From Streptomyces coacervatus (GTDB lineage: Bacteria; Actinomycetota; Actinomycetes; Streptomycetales; Streptomycetaceae), in contig NZ_JARHTP010000001.1 of assembly GCF_029223485.1 (NCBI RefSeq), positions 62,001-126,000 of the forward strand: DNA of 64,000 nucleotides, in the 5' to 3' direction. The stretch's first letter is position 1; every line of letters begins with the position of its first letter. Shown here in pieces: positions 35,295 through 43,545 of this stretch. The notes under the pieces are model-generated. The model saw only the letters and a list, made by a program, of their open reading frames with translations, ran no database searches and was not told the origin of the DNA. A program made the position numbers and the translations under genes.

Positions 35295-36805
35295 GCGTGG
35301 TGCCGTTCTGCTTGTTGTACGGCAGCAGGAGCGAGGTACGCATAGCCGCCCGTCACGCGGTGCGGCTGCCAGGTGCGGGCGTAGGGCGGAGGGTGGACGC
35401 GGTGCGTCGTGAGGAGGACGACCGGCATGGTGCGGGCGGTCCGGGCGAGGGCCGCGCCGGTGGTGTTGGCGTCGTGGCCGCCGGTGTGTGCGGAGGCGCA
35501 GCCGGCGTCGAAGGCGACCGGAACGGAGTCGCCCCCGGTGACCAGGCACGGCGGGCGCACCCCGAGACGGCGCAGGTCGGCGGCGGTACGGACCCAGACC
35601 CGGTGCTCGGCCGTGGTCCGGGACACGGCGCGCTCCAACACGGCGAACTGCACGGCCAGATGGCCCGCGATTCCCACGGCCACCAGCGTCACGGCCACCG
35701 TCCGCCGGCGCCCGGCCGGCGCGGTGACCAGTTGGGCCAGGGCGTCCGCGACCGGGATCGCGAGCAGCGCGTACGCGGGCAGCAGGAAGCGGGGTGCGGC
35801 ATAGCCGATCAGGAAGAGATAGGGCACGGCCGCGGTCAGGGCACAGACCAGCGGCAGCAGCGTGACGGTCGTACGGCGGGCCCGCACCGCGATCACCAGC
35901 GCGACGGCGGCGAGCAGCGGCAGGACGAACCACCAGGCGATCACCGGCGCGCTCGGAATCGCCCCGGTGCACGGGCGGCACAGCGCGCGCCCGCCGAGGC
36001 TGCGCAACTGGTCGACGACGGCGTTGTGCAGGCCCAGGCCGCCCTGGATGCGGGAGCCGGCGGACAGCCGGGCGCCGACGCCGCCGTAGTCGGCGTACGC
36101 CTCGACGATCCACTCGGTGGCCCCCGCCGCAAGGCCCGCGACCAGGGCCAGCAGCAGCCGCAGTTGGCGTCGGGGGCGGACGAACAGCACGAGCGCCAGC
36201 AGGGGAAGCGTGCACCAGACCGCGTCCGTGGGCCGCATCCACGCCATCAGCGCAGCGCCCGCGGCCACGCCCCACAGGGCACCGCGCCGGCTGCGGTCGG
36301 CCCGGGCCTGCAGGAAGAAGCCCACGGTGGCCGACGCGCCCACGGCCACCCAGTAGTTGGGCATGGCCTGCGGACCGTAGAAGAGGGTGATCCACAGCGA
36401 CGCGAACAGTGCGCCGCCGGCCGCGAGCACCCGTACCGGGAACAGCCCCCGCCAGGCGCGCAGGGCCCAGTACAGACCGAGCCCCGACAGGACCGCCAAG
36501 TACACCCGCAGCAGTGCAGTGGACGACGACCAGGAGGCGACGGGGGCGACCAGCAGGGTGATTCCGCGGGCGCGCGGTGCGCTGAAGAACGCCGCCGGGG
36601 CGTGTGTGCTCACCTGGCTGACGTACACCGTCTCGTCCCAGCCCAGGCCCATCCCGGTCCGCACCAGGGCGAGTTGGAGCAGTGTGAAGGCGGCCGCCAC
36701 GGCCGCGAGCCACCACTCGCCCGCCGTGCGCCACGGCGGGCGGCCGCTCGGCGGCGGCCCGTGCCGGGTGGCGCTGGTCGGGGCGGCGTCGGAGGTCCTC
36801 GTCAT
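35291..36805 (-). CDS. GT-C-type membrane glycosyltransferase (family 39-like)
   Basis: A 504-residue protein with 10 or more hydrophobic segments. Near the start, GMGLGWDETVYVSQVSTHAP has the Asp-Glu pair in the first extracytoplasmic loop typical of polyprenyl-phosphate-sugar-dependent GT-C enzymes. The protein ends in a soluble ~100-residue domain (VWVRTAADLRRLGVRPPCLV). It would transfer a sugar from a lipid-linked donor outside the membrane; acceptor unknown. It overlaps the flippase-like gene by 4 bp. Two BlaI-type dyads directly upstream suggest repression by the divergent regulator. Confidence 0.8.
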   Translation of the reverse strand: MTRTSDAAPTSATRHGPPPSGRPPWRTAGEWWLAAVAAAFTLLQLALVRTGMGLGWDETVYVSQVSTHAPAAFFSAPRARGITLLVAPVASWSSSTALLRVYLAVLSGLGLYWALRAWRGLFPVRVLAAGGALFASLWITLFYGPQAMPNYWVAVGASATVGFFLQARADRSRRGALWGVAAGAALMAWMRPTDAVWCTLPLLALVLFVRPRRQLRLLLALVAGLAAGATEWIVEAYADYGGVGARLSAGSRIQGGLGLHNAVVDQLRSLGGRALCRPCTGAIPSAPVIAWWFVLPLLAAVALVIAVRARRTTVTLLPLVCALTAAVPYLFLIGYAAPRFLLPAYALLAIPVADALAQLVTAPAGRRRTVAVTLVAVGIAGHLAVQFAVLERAVSRTTAEHRVWVRTAADLRRLGVRPPCLVTGGDSVPVAFDAGCASAHTGGHDANTTGAALARTARTMPVVLLTTHRVHPPPYARTWQPHRVTGGYAYLAPAAVQQAERHHA

Positions 36806-36820
36806 CTTTCACCCATCCGG

Positions 36821-36863
36821 CCCTACAAGTTGTAGGGTTGATCTCACCCTACAGGTTGTAGGT
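36821..36863. promoter_or_regulatory. Two BlaI-type operators between divergent genes
   Basis: CCCTACAAGTTGTAGGG at 36821-36837 is a perfect palindrome. CCCTACAGGTTGTAGGT at 36847-36863 is a near copy, 26 bp away centre to centre. TACA/TGTA half-sites fit BlaI-family binding. They lie 16 bp upstream of the glycosyltransferase start. Confidence 0.78.
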
Positions 36864-36916
36864 GGGGGTGAAACTTGAGCCGGGTAAGGGTCGGGTACGA
36901 CTTGGTGACCGCCGGT

Positions 36917-36933
36917 CCCTACACACCGTAAGG
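36917..36933. promoter_or_regulatory. Third, weaker BlaI-type site at the regulator start
   Basis: CCCTACACACCGTAAGG at 36917-36933 keeps the left half-site and a degenerate right half-site, 9 bp before the ATG of the BlaI-type gene. It is consistent with autoregulation. Confidence 0.5.
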
Positions 36934-36941
36934 TGGTGGCC

Positions 36942-37325
36942 ATGGCAGGCACGACTCCTCGCAGCAGGGCCGAGCGACGCAGCCCCGGCGAGCTGGAGAG
37001 CGAGGTCCTCGCCACCCTGTGGGCGACGGACCGGGCGCTCACCCCGGCCGAGATCCAGGCCGACCTCGGCGGCGGTCTCGCCTACAACACCGTGCACACG
37101 ATCCTGCGGCGACTGCACGACAAGGGCCTCGTCCTGCGCGACGCCGACGGCCGGCGCGGCGCCTACCGCCCGTTGAAGAACGCGGCGCAGATGACCGCCG
37201 AGGCCATGCACCAGGCCCTGGACCGCGGCCCCGATCCGATAGCGGCGCTGCAGCAGTTCGTCACGGGCCTGAGCCCGGCGGAGGAGGCCGCACTGCGTGC
37301 CCTCCTCGGCGAGAGCGGCGCGTGA
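36942..37325 (+). CDS. BlaI/MecI/CopY-family transcriptional repressor
   Basis: A 127-residue winged-helix protein with SPGELESEVLATLWATDRAL, LAYNTVHTILRRLHDKGLVL and GRRGAYRPLKNAAQ, closely parallel to the regulator at 27429-27854. ATG 36942 is chosen; a GTG at 36933 would overlap the operator-like site. It is followed by an M56 protease gene and is divergent from the GT-C/flippase/COG4705 genes, with two strong TACA-TGTA dyads between. Confidence 0.93.
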   Translation: MAGTTPRSRAERRSPGELESEVLATLWATDRALTPAEIQADLGGGLAYNTVHTILRRLHDKGLVLRDADGRRGAYRPLKNAAQMTAEAMHQALDRGPDPIAALQQFVTGLSPAEEAALRALLGESGA

Positions 37326-37426
37326 GGCGGCGGCCGCGTCACCGGTAGGGGGTTCATGAGGCGCGTCGGCTTCGACCGGAGGCGCAGCACCAACGCGAGC
37401 AGCAGGAGAGGGAGGCGGAGCGGGCC

Positions 37427-38314
37427 ATGAGGATCGACGTCTACACCCCGCTCCTGCTGTCCCTGCTGCTCGCCGTCGTCAGTCCGCAGGTCGGCCTGCG
37501 CCTCGCGCCCGCTCCGGCGGCCCGCGCCCTGACCGTGGCCGCCGTCCTCGCCGCGGGCGCCACCACCTGGGCCCTGGTCCTGCTGACCGTCACGCTCGTC
37601 GGCCAGGCCCCGCCGGTCGTCGCCGACGCCCGTGAGGACGGCCGGGTCCTGCCCGATCCGGTCCCCGAAACCGTCGCTCTCGCGGCGCTCGCGGTCCTCA
37701 CGGTCGCCGCCTGCCGCGTCCTGCGGGCGGTCCGCGCCGAACGCGCCACCCGCCGCACCCTGCACCGCCTGTGCGAGGGCCACCCGGACGGCACCGAACT
37801 CGTCGTCGCGGCCTCGCCGACCGCGCAGGCGTTCGCGGTACCCGGAAGCCCGGGCCGGATCCTCGTCACCTCCGCGATGCTCGCCGCGCTGCGCCCCGCC
37901 GAACGCCGCGTCCTGCTCGCCCACGAGCGCGCCCACCTCACCCACCGCCACGCCCTGCTCGTCCTCGCTGTCACCCTCGCCGCGGCGGCGAACCCGCTGC
38001 TCACCCCCGTGCGTACGACGGTCGCCTACCTCGTGGAGCGCTGGGCCGACGAAGACGCCGCCGACGCGGTGGGCGACCGCCGGACCACCGCACGGGCCCT
38101 GGCCCGAGCCGCCCTGGTCGCCCACAACCCCGGCTGCGCCCTGCACTTCTCCGACCGCGCCGTCACCCGCCGCGTCGCCGCCCTGCAGACGGCCCCGCCG
38201 CCCCACCTGCGCCTGATCGCCGCAGCGGTACTGGCCCTGGGGGTCCTGCCCGCACTCGGCGCGGTGGACGCGACGGGGGATCTGCTGCAGCTGCTGGGGA
38301 GCGTGCTGACGTAA
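37427..38314 (+). CDS. M56-family (BlaR1-like) membrane metallopeptidase
   Basis: A 295-residue integral membrane protease homologue: LLAHERAHLTHRHALLVL (zinc motif), YLVERWADEDAADAVGDR (downstream Glu) and AFAVPGSPGRILVTSAML. It resembles the paralogue at 26393-27343 along its length and also lacks a sensor domain. ATG 37427 lies behind an A/G-rich ribosome site. It is paired with the upstream BlaI-type repressor, 101 bp away. Confidence 0.9.
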   Translation: MRIDVYTPLLLSLLLAVVSPQVGLRLAPAPAARALTVAAVLAAGATTWALVLLTVTLVGQAPPVVADAREDGRVLPDPVPETVALAALAVLTVAACRVLRAVRAERATRRTLHRLCEGHPDGTELVVAASPTAQAFAVPGSPGRILVTSAMLAALRPAERRVLLAHERAHLTHRHALLVLAVTLAAAANPLLTPVRTTVAYLVERWADEDAADAVGDRRTTARALARAALVAHNPGCALHFSDRAVTRRVAALQTAPPPHLRLIAAAVLALGVLPALGAVDATGDLLQLLGSVLT

Positions 38315-38380
38315 GGCGAGTGCTTCCTGAGGGCGGACGGCGTCTGTGAGCCCGTCATCCGGGTCGGCCCCGCTCCCGCC

Positions 38381-39568
38381 TCAACGCGCCCCAGCGATCC
38401 CCCTCCGCACCCCCGCCACAACCCCCACTGCCACACACCCCAACACCACCGCCAACGCCCCGAACCCGTACGTCAGGGTCGTAGCAGCCGCAACCCCCGC
38501 CACCACCAACGGGCCGCCGGCATCGCCCAGTTCACGCCCGAGTTCGGCTGCGCCCATCGTCTGTCCGAGCCGTTCCGGCGGGGCCGTCGAGGCCAGGGTG
38601 GCGAACCCGAGCGGGGTGATCAGGCCCGTGCCGGTGCCGATGAGGGCGGCGGCGAGGAGGACGCCGGTAAGGCCGGGCACCATCGCGCAGGCCAGGCCGC
38701 TTGCCGCGAGCAGCAGGCCGGCGGTGAGTCCTGTGCCCGCGGTGAGCCGCCCCGCGTCGAGTGCCCGCCCCGCGCGCGGCTGTACGACCGCCCCGCACCC
38801 GGCCAGCACCGACACCGCGGCGCCCGTCGCCACCGTCCCCAGCCCCGCCACCGCACCGGACACCGGCAGAAAGCCGACCCCGGCCGAGAGCGCGGCGGTG
38901 GCCCCCGCGAGTGCGGCCGTCGGCACCAGAAACGCCGGGTCCGTCAGCCGACGCGCCAGGTCCAGCACGGTCTGCCGGGCGCGGGGGAGCGGCGGTACGA
39001 CGGGTACGGCGAGAAGTGCCCACACCGCGACGGCGACACCGAGCACCGCAAGTACGGCGAACAGCAGCCGCAGCCCGCCCGCCCACACCAGCACGCCGCC
39101 GAGCAGCGGCCCCAGTGTGTAGCCGACGGACTTGTAGAAGCCGTAGCTCCCGAAGACCCGCCCGTGTTTCGCCGCCGGATTGAGCCGGGCCACCAGCGCG
39201 GAAGCGGCCGGCGAGAACGCGGACGCCGCCGCCCCCTGCCCGAGCCGCGCGGCCCACAGCCACCCCGGGCTGTCCGCGAGGACGTACACCGCGGACGCGG
39301 CGGCGAACGCCACCAGCCCGCCGAGCAGCACCGGCCGCGCCCCGACCCGGTCGGCGACCGTGCCGAACACCGGTTTCAGCAGCACCTCCGCACCGTCGTA
39401 GAGCGCGAGCAGCCCGCCCAGGACGAGCAGCGAGGTGACCGCGCCCTCTCCGGCACCCCCGAGATTCGCGGCGATACCGTGCGCACCGAACGCGGTGGTG
39501 AACCCGGCCGCGTACAACGGCCACATCCGCTGCCGCCCCTGCCGCTCTTGCTGCCCGTCTTGGGTCAT
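38381..39568 (-). CDS. MFS transporter
   Basis: A 395-residue, 12-helix transporter. Motif A of the major facilitator superfamily appears in the loop GAEVLLKPVFGTVADRVGAR (G-x-x-x-D-R), and a second-half copy is around PRAGRALDAGRLTAGTG. Substrate unknown; drug/metabolite efflux is usual for this subgroup. It is convergent with the M56 gene and divergent from the AlkA fusion gene. Confidence 0.9.
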   Translation of the reverse strand: MTQDGQQERQGRQRMWPLYAAGFTTAFGAHGIAANLGGAGEGAVTSLLVLGGLLALYDGAEVLLKPVFGTVADRVGARPVLLGGLVAFAAASAVYVLADSPGWLWAARLGQGAAASAFSPAASALVARLNPAAKHGRVFGSYGFYKSVGYTLGPLLGGVLVWAGGLRLLFAVLAVLGVAVAVWALLAVPVVPPLPRARQTVLDLARRLTDPAFLVPTAALAGATAALSAGVGFLPVSGAVAGLGTVATGAAVSVLAGCGAVVQPRAGRALDAGRLTAGTGLTAGLLLAASGLACAMVPGLTGVLLAAALIGTGTGLITPLGFATLASTAPPERLGQTMGAAELGRELGDAGGPLVVAGVAAATTLTYGFGALAVVLGCVAVGVVAGVRRGIAGAR

Positions 39569-39666
39569 GGAAGGCAGCGTAGGGTGATCCGGACCGCTCC
39601 AGCCCAGACAAGGTTGATGTCGGATTCCCGCCAGCCCCGGCCCTCCCCATCGCCGATGCTGGACGC

Positions 39667-41154
39667 ATGCAGAACGGGATGCACACCGACCGAGAGCGCT
39701 GCGTACGTGCCGTCCAGTCCAAGGACGCCCGCTTCGACGGATGGTTCTTCACGGCGGTCCTGACCACCCGCATCTACTGCCGGCCCAGCTGCCCGGTCGT
39801 ACCGCCCAAGCCCGAGAACATGACCTTCTACCCGAGCGCGGCCGCCTGCCAGCAGGCCGGATTCCGGGCCTGCAAGCGCTGCCGCCCCGACACCAGCCCG
39901 GGCTCCCCGGAGTGGAACCAGCGCGCCGACCTCGTGGCCCGCGCCATGCGCCTGATCGCCGACGGCGTCGTCGACCGGGACGGCGTCCCCGGCCTCGCCG
40001 CCCGCCTCGGCTACAGCGCCCGGCAGATCGAACGCCAGCTGCTCGCCGAACTCGGTGCCGGCCCCCTCGCCCTGGCCCGCGCCCAACGCGCCCAGACCGC
40101 ACGCCTGTTGATCGAGACGACCCCGCTGCCGATGGCGGAGATCGCCTTCGCCGCCGGTTTCTCCTCGATCCGCACCTTCAACGACACCGTGCGCGAGGTC
40201 TTCGCCCTGGCCCCGAGCGAACTGCGGGCCCGGCTGCCCAGGAAGAAGAACCCGCAGGCCGCCACCCCGGGCACGCTCACCCTCCGCCTGCCCTTCCGTA
40301 CCCCGCTCAACCCCGACAACCTCTTCGGCCACCTCGCCGCGACCGCCGTACCCGGCGTGGAGGAGTGGCGGGACGGCGCCTACCGCCGCACCCTCCGCCT
40401 CCCGTACGGCCACGGCATCGCGGCCCTCGCCCCGAAACCCGACCACATCGCCTGCCGCCTCACCCTCAGCGACCTGCGCGACCTTCCCGTCGCCATCAGC
40501 CGCTGCCGCCGCATGCTCGACCTGGACGCCGACCCGGTCGCGATCGACGACCAGCTCCGCACGGACCCCCTCCTCGCCCCGCTGGTCGACAAGGCCCCCG
40601 GCCGACGCGTCCCGCGCACGGTCGACGAGGCCGAGTTCGCCGTACGTGCCGTGCTCGGCCAGCAGGTCTCCACGGCCGCGGCCCGCACCCACGCGTCCCG
40701 CCTGGTCACGGCGCACGGCGACCCGCTCGACGACCCCGAAGGCGCCCTCACCCACCTCTTCCCCACCCCCGAGGCACTCGCCGCACTCGACCCCGAATCC
40801 CTGGCCATGCCCCGCACCCGCCGCACCACCTTCACCACCCTCGTACGCCAACTCGCCGACGGAACCATCCACTTGGGCCCGGAGAGCGACTGGCCCGAAA
40901 CCCGCACCCGGCTCCTCGCCCTCCCCGGCTTCGGCCCCTGGACCGTCGACGTCATCGCCATGCGCGCCCTCGGCGACCCCGACGCTTTCCTCCCCACCGA
41001 CCTCGGAATCCGCCGCGCCGCCCAGGAACTGGGCCTCCCCTCCACCCCGGCGGCCCTCACCGCCCGCGCATCGGCCTGGCGCCCGTGGCGGGCGTACGCG
41101 GTCCAGTACCTCTGGGCGACCGACAGCCACCCGATCAACTTCCTTCCGGTATAA
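39667..41154 (+). CDS. alkA: AdaA-AlkA fusion: alkylation-response regulator / DNA-3-methyladenine glycosylase II
   Basis: A 495-residue three-part repair protein. An N-terminal Ada zinc domain (~1-80) has YCRPSCP and FRACKRCRPD, in which one Cys accepts methyl from phosphotriesters. An AraC-type DNA-binding domain (~90-195) contains MAEIAFAAGFSSIRTFNDTV. A C-terminal AlkA domain (~205-495) has the HhH-GPD motif LPGFGPWTVDVIAMRALGD and catalytic Asp in FLPTDLG. It excises alkylated bases and probably activates its own operon when methylated. The ogt gene follows 11 bp later. Confidence 0.94.
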   Translation: MQNGMHTDRERCVRAVQSKDARFDGWFFTAVLTTRIYCRPSCPVVPPKPENMTFYPSAAACQQAGFRACKRCRPDTSPGSPEWNQRADLVARAMRLIADGVVDRDGVPGLAARLGYSARQIERQLLAELGAGPLALARAQRAQTARLLIETTPLPMAEIAFAAGFSSIRTFNDTVREVFALAPSELRARLPRKKNPQAATPGTLTLRLPFRTPLNPDNLFGHLAATAVPGVEEWRDGAYRRTLRLPYGHGIAALAPKPDHIACRLTLSDLRDLPVAISRCRRMLDLDADPVAIDDQLRTDPLLAPLVDKAPGRRVPRTVDEAEFAVRAVLGQQVSTAAARTHASRLVTAHGDPLDDPEGALTHLFPTPEALAALDPESLAMPRTRRTTFTTLVRQLADGTIHLGPESDWPETRTRLLALPGFGPWTVDVIAMRALGDPDAFLPTDLGIRRAAQELGLPSTPAALTARASAWRPWRAYAVQYLWATDSHPINFLPV

Positions 41155-41165
41155 GGACGTTCACC

Positions 41166-41657
41166 ATGACCTCCACGAAGCATCACACCGTGATCGACAG
41201 TCCGTACGGACCCCTGACCCTGGTGGCCGAAGAGGGCACTCTGTGCGGCCTCTACATGACCGACCAGCGCCACCGCCCACCGGAGGAGACGTTCGGTCTC
41301 CGGGACGACACGCTCTTCGACGAATCGAAGGAGCAGCTGAAGGCCTACTTCGCAGGCGAGTTGAAGGAGTTCACCGTCGAACTACGCCTGCACGGAACCG
41401 CGTTCCAGCGCGGCGTCTGGGACCAACTCCGCAAGATCCCCTACGGCGAGACCCGTTCGTACGGCGATCTGGCCGACGCCATGGGCAACCCGTCGGCCTC
41501 CCGCGCGGTCGGCCTCGCCAACGGCAGGAACCCGATCGGCATCATCGTCCCCTGCCACCGCGTGGTCGGCGCCAACGGCAGCCTGACGGGCTACGGCGGC
41601 GGCCTGGACCGCAAGCAGCGTCTGCTGGACTTCGAGAGCGGAAGGGCGCTGTTCTAG
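41166..41657 (+). CDS. ogt: Methylated-DNA--protein-cysteine methyltransferase
   Basis: A 163-residue O6-alkylguanine repair protein. It has the active-site motif IIVPCHRVVGANG with acceptor Cys, the helix-turn-helix around YGETRSYGDLADAMGNPSAS and the arginine-finger region RAVGLANGRNP. Normal length. It forms a two-gene alkylation-repair operon with the AdaA-AlkA fusion. Confidence 0.95.
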   Translation: MTSTKHHTVIDSPYGPLTLVAEEGTLCGLYMTDQRHRPPEETFGLRDDTLFDESKEQLKAYFAGELKEFTVELRLHGTAFQRGVWDQLRKIPYGETRSYGDLADAMGNPSASRAVGLANGRNPIGIIVPCHRVVGANGSLTGYGGGLDRKQRLLDFESGRALF

Positions 41658-41699
41658 CGGCTCGGCAGGGCCAACACCGCGCCGTGTAGGGTCCGTTGT

Positions 41700-42500
41700 G
41701 TGCTGGCCGAACAACGACACCAACTCATCCTGCAGGCGTTGAGATCCGTCGGTACCGTCACCGTGACGGACCTCTCCGGCCGACTGGGGGCCAGCGCCGC
41801 GACCGTCCGTCGTGACCTCCTCAAACTGGAAGAGGACGGGCTGCTCACCCGGGTCCACGGGGGAGCCGTCATCGAGGAGGATCCCGCGCCCTTCGCCGAG
41901 GCCGCCCAGGCGCAGGTGTCCGAGAAGGACGCGATAGCCGCCCGGGCCGCCATGATGATCGAGGACGGCCAGTCGGTCATCCTCGACTCCGGCACGACCG
42001 TCCACCGGCTGGCCCGCCACCTGCACGGGCGCCGCATCACCGTGATCACCAACAACCTCGGGGTGTACGAGGAACTCGTCCAGGACGAGAACGTCGAACT
42101 GATGCTGCTCGGCGGCATGGTCATCCGCGAATCGCGCATGCTGGACGGCTTCATGGCCGAGGACAACCTCCGCCAGGTGCACGCCGACTGGCTCTTCATG
42201 GGAGCTTGCGGTGTCCGCGCCGGCGGTCAGGTCATGGACACGGCGGTCGCCGAGGTACCCGCCAGGCGCGCCATGATCGCCGCCGGCGAGAAGGTGGCGC
42301 TCCTCGCGGACAGCACCAAGTTCCCCGGCACGGGCATGGTCAAGATCTGCGGCCCCGAAGACCTGGACGCCGTCGTGACCGACGCCTCGCCGGACCCGGC
42401 GACCTGCACCGCGCTGCAGGAAGCGGGCGTGCGGGTGGTTCAGGTGGACGTGGGCCGAGCCATGGCCCGTATGGCGCACCGCGGTCTTCCTCCCGAGTGA
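41700..42500 (+). CDS. DeoR/GlpR-family transcriptional regulator
   Basis: A 266-residue regulator from GTG 41700. N-terminal helix-turn-helix: VTVTDLSGRLGASAATVRRD then LLKLEEDGLLTRVHGGAV, the DeoR signature. The C-terminal sugar-phosphate sensor domain has VILDSGTTVHRLARHL and VALLADSTKFPGTG. It should repress a sugar or polyol operon, but no such gene lies adjacent, so it may act elsewhere. Confidence 0.93.
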   Translation: MLAEQRHQLILQALRSVGTVTVTDLSGRLGASAATVRRDLLKLEEDGLLTRVHGGAVIEEDPAPFAEAAQAQVSEKDAIAARAAMMIEDGQSVILDSGTTVHRLARHLHGRRITVITNNLGVYEELVQDENVELMLLGGMVIRESRMLDGFMAEDNLRQVHADWLFMGACGVRAGGQVMDTAVAEVPARRAMIAAGEKVALLADSTKFPGTGMVKICGPEDLDAVVTDASPDPATCTALQEAGVRVVQVDVGRAMARMAHRGLPPE

Positions 42501-42570
42501 CCCCGGTGGCGCGAGTCCCTGGATCGCTGGTGTCTGTAGGAAGAGGAGACCGGGCAGAAAGCGAGAGACC

Positions 42571-43209
42571 ATGGAGCGAAGGCACGAGAGCCTCGCGACA
42601 CCCTGGGCCGCCGGGGTGGCCGGGGTGGTGTTCGCGGTCCTGATGGCCGCGGCGATCGTGCTGGTGCGTATTGCTCTGCCCGACGGCACGGGCGCGGACA
42701 ACCCCACCGTCGATGCCGGACAACGCAGTGCCGTGCGGACGGCGCTGGAGCTGCTGCCGTTCGCCGGGATCGCCTTCCTGTGGTTCATGGGCGCCCTGCG
42801 CGAGCAGGGCGGCGAGAGCGAGGACCGGTTCTTCTCCACCGTGTTCCTGGGCAGCGGCCTGGTCTTCGTCGCCACCCTGTTCGGGGCTGCCGCAGCGGCC
42901 GGAACGGTGCTCGACGAGAGTCAGCAGCATCCTCCTTTCGGCCGGCACTTCGTCTACGTCCTGCTGACCACGTACGCCTTGCGGATGGCGGCGGTGTTCA
43001 TCATCACGACCTCGACCATCGGCCGCCGGCGCGGCGTCCTCCCGCGCCCACTCGTCGCCATCGGCTACCTGGCGGGCCTTGCGCTGCTCGTGGTGGGGGC
43101 AAACGTGCCCTGGTCCGAACTGGTCTTCCCGGCCTGGGCGTTGCTCCTCAGCGTGAACATCCTGCGGAGCCGGCGGCCCGCCCGGACACAGCCGGCCGCA
43201 TCGGCCTGA
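42571..43209 (+). CDS. Conserved multi-pass membrane protein, function unknown
   Basis: A 212-residue protein with four to five hydrophobic segments (VAGVVFAVLMAAAIVLVRIA, LLPFAGIAFLWFMGAL, FLGSGLVFVATLFGAAAAAG, and two near the C-terminus) and a charged loop EQGGESEDRFF. No enzyme motif is visible. A GAAGAGGAG-like purine run precedes ATG 42571. It sits between the DeoR regulator and the P450 redox genes with gaps of 70 and 108 bp, so no operon is implied. Confidence 0.75.
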   Translation: MERRHESLATPWAAGVAGVVFAVLMAAAIVLVRIALPDGTGADNPTVDAGQRSAVRTALELLPFAGIAFLWFMGALREQGGESEDRFFSTVFLGSGLVFVATLFGAAAAAGTVLDESQQHPPFGRHFVYVLLTTYALRMAAVFIITTSTIGRRRGVLPRPLVAIGYLAGLALLVVGANVPWSELVFPAWALLLSVNILRSRRPARTQPAASA

Positions 43210-43317
43210 GCCGACCGCACCGCTCACTCGAACGGTCTCCCTCTCGTCGCCGCATCACCTCCGGCCACGGAGGGTGGTCGCAGGGGACCGACCGGGCCCT
43301 TGGAGAGGACCGATCCC

Positions 43318-43545
43318 GTGGTGAGGATTGCCGTCGACCTGAACCGCTGTCAGGGGTATGCGCAGTGCGCGTTCCTCGCCCCCGAGATCTTCGCCATGCA
43401 CGGCGAGGAGGCGCTGCTGTACGACCCGGAGGCCGACGAGGCACAGCGCGCGAAGCTGGCCCAGGCCGCCGCGGCCTGCCCGGTCCAGGCCATCCTCGTC
43501 GATGCCGTGGACGTACCGGCCGAGGCGGTGTCCGGTGCTCGGTGA
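43318..43545 (+). CDS. Ferredoxin (3Fe-4S type) for a cytochrome P450
   Basis: A 75-residue ferredoxin from GTG 43318, placed 8 bp after a GGAGAGGA ribosome site; the adjacent GTG at 43321 is also possible. Cluster ligands: CQGYAQC and AACPVQAI, the C-x5-C...C-P arrangement of Streptomyces 3Fe-4S P450 ferredoxins. It overlaps the ferredoxin reductase start by 11 bp. It would pass electrons from that reductase to the P450 downstream. Confidence 0.88.
   Translation: MVRIAVDLNRCQGYAQCAFLAPEIFAMHGEEALLYDPEADEAQRAKLAQAAAACPVQAILVDAVDVPAEAVSGAR

Noticed and set aside
35297..36835. 512-codon plus-strand frame opposite the GT-C enzyme
   Set aside because: It is Gln/Arg/Gly-rich, without motifs and antisense to a clear membrane protein.
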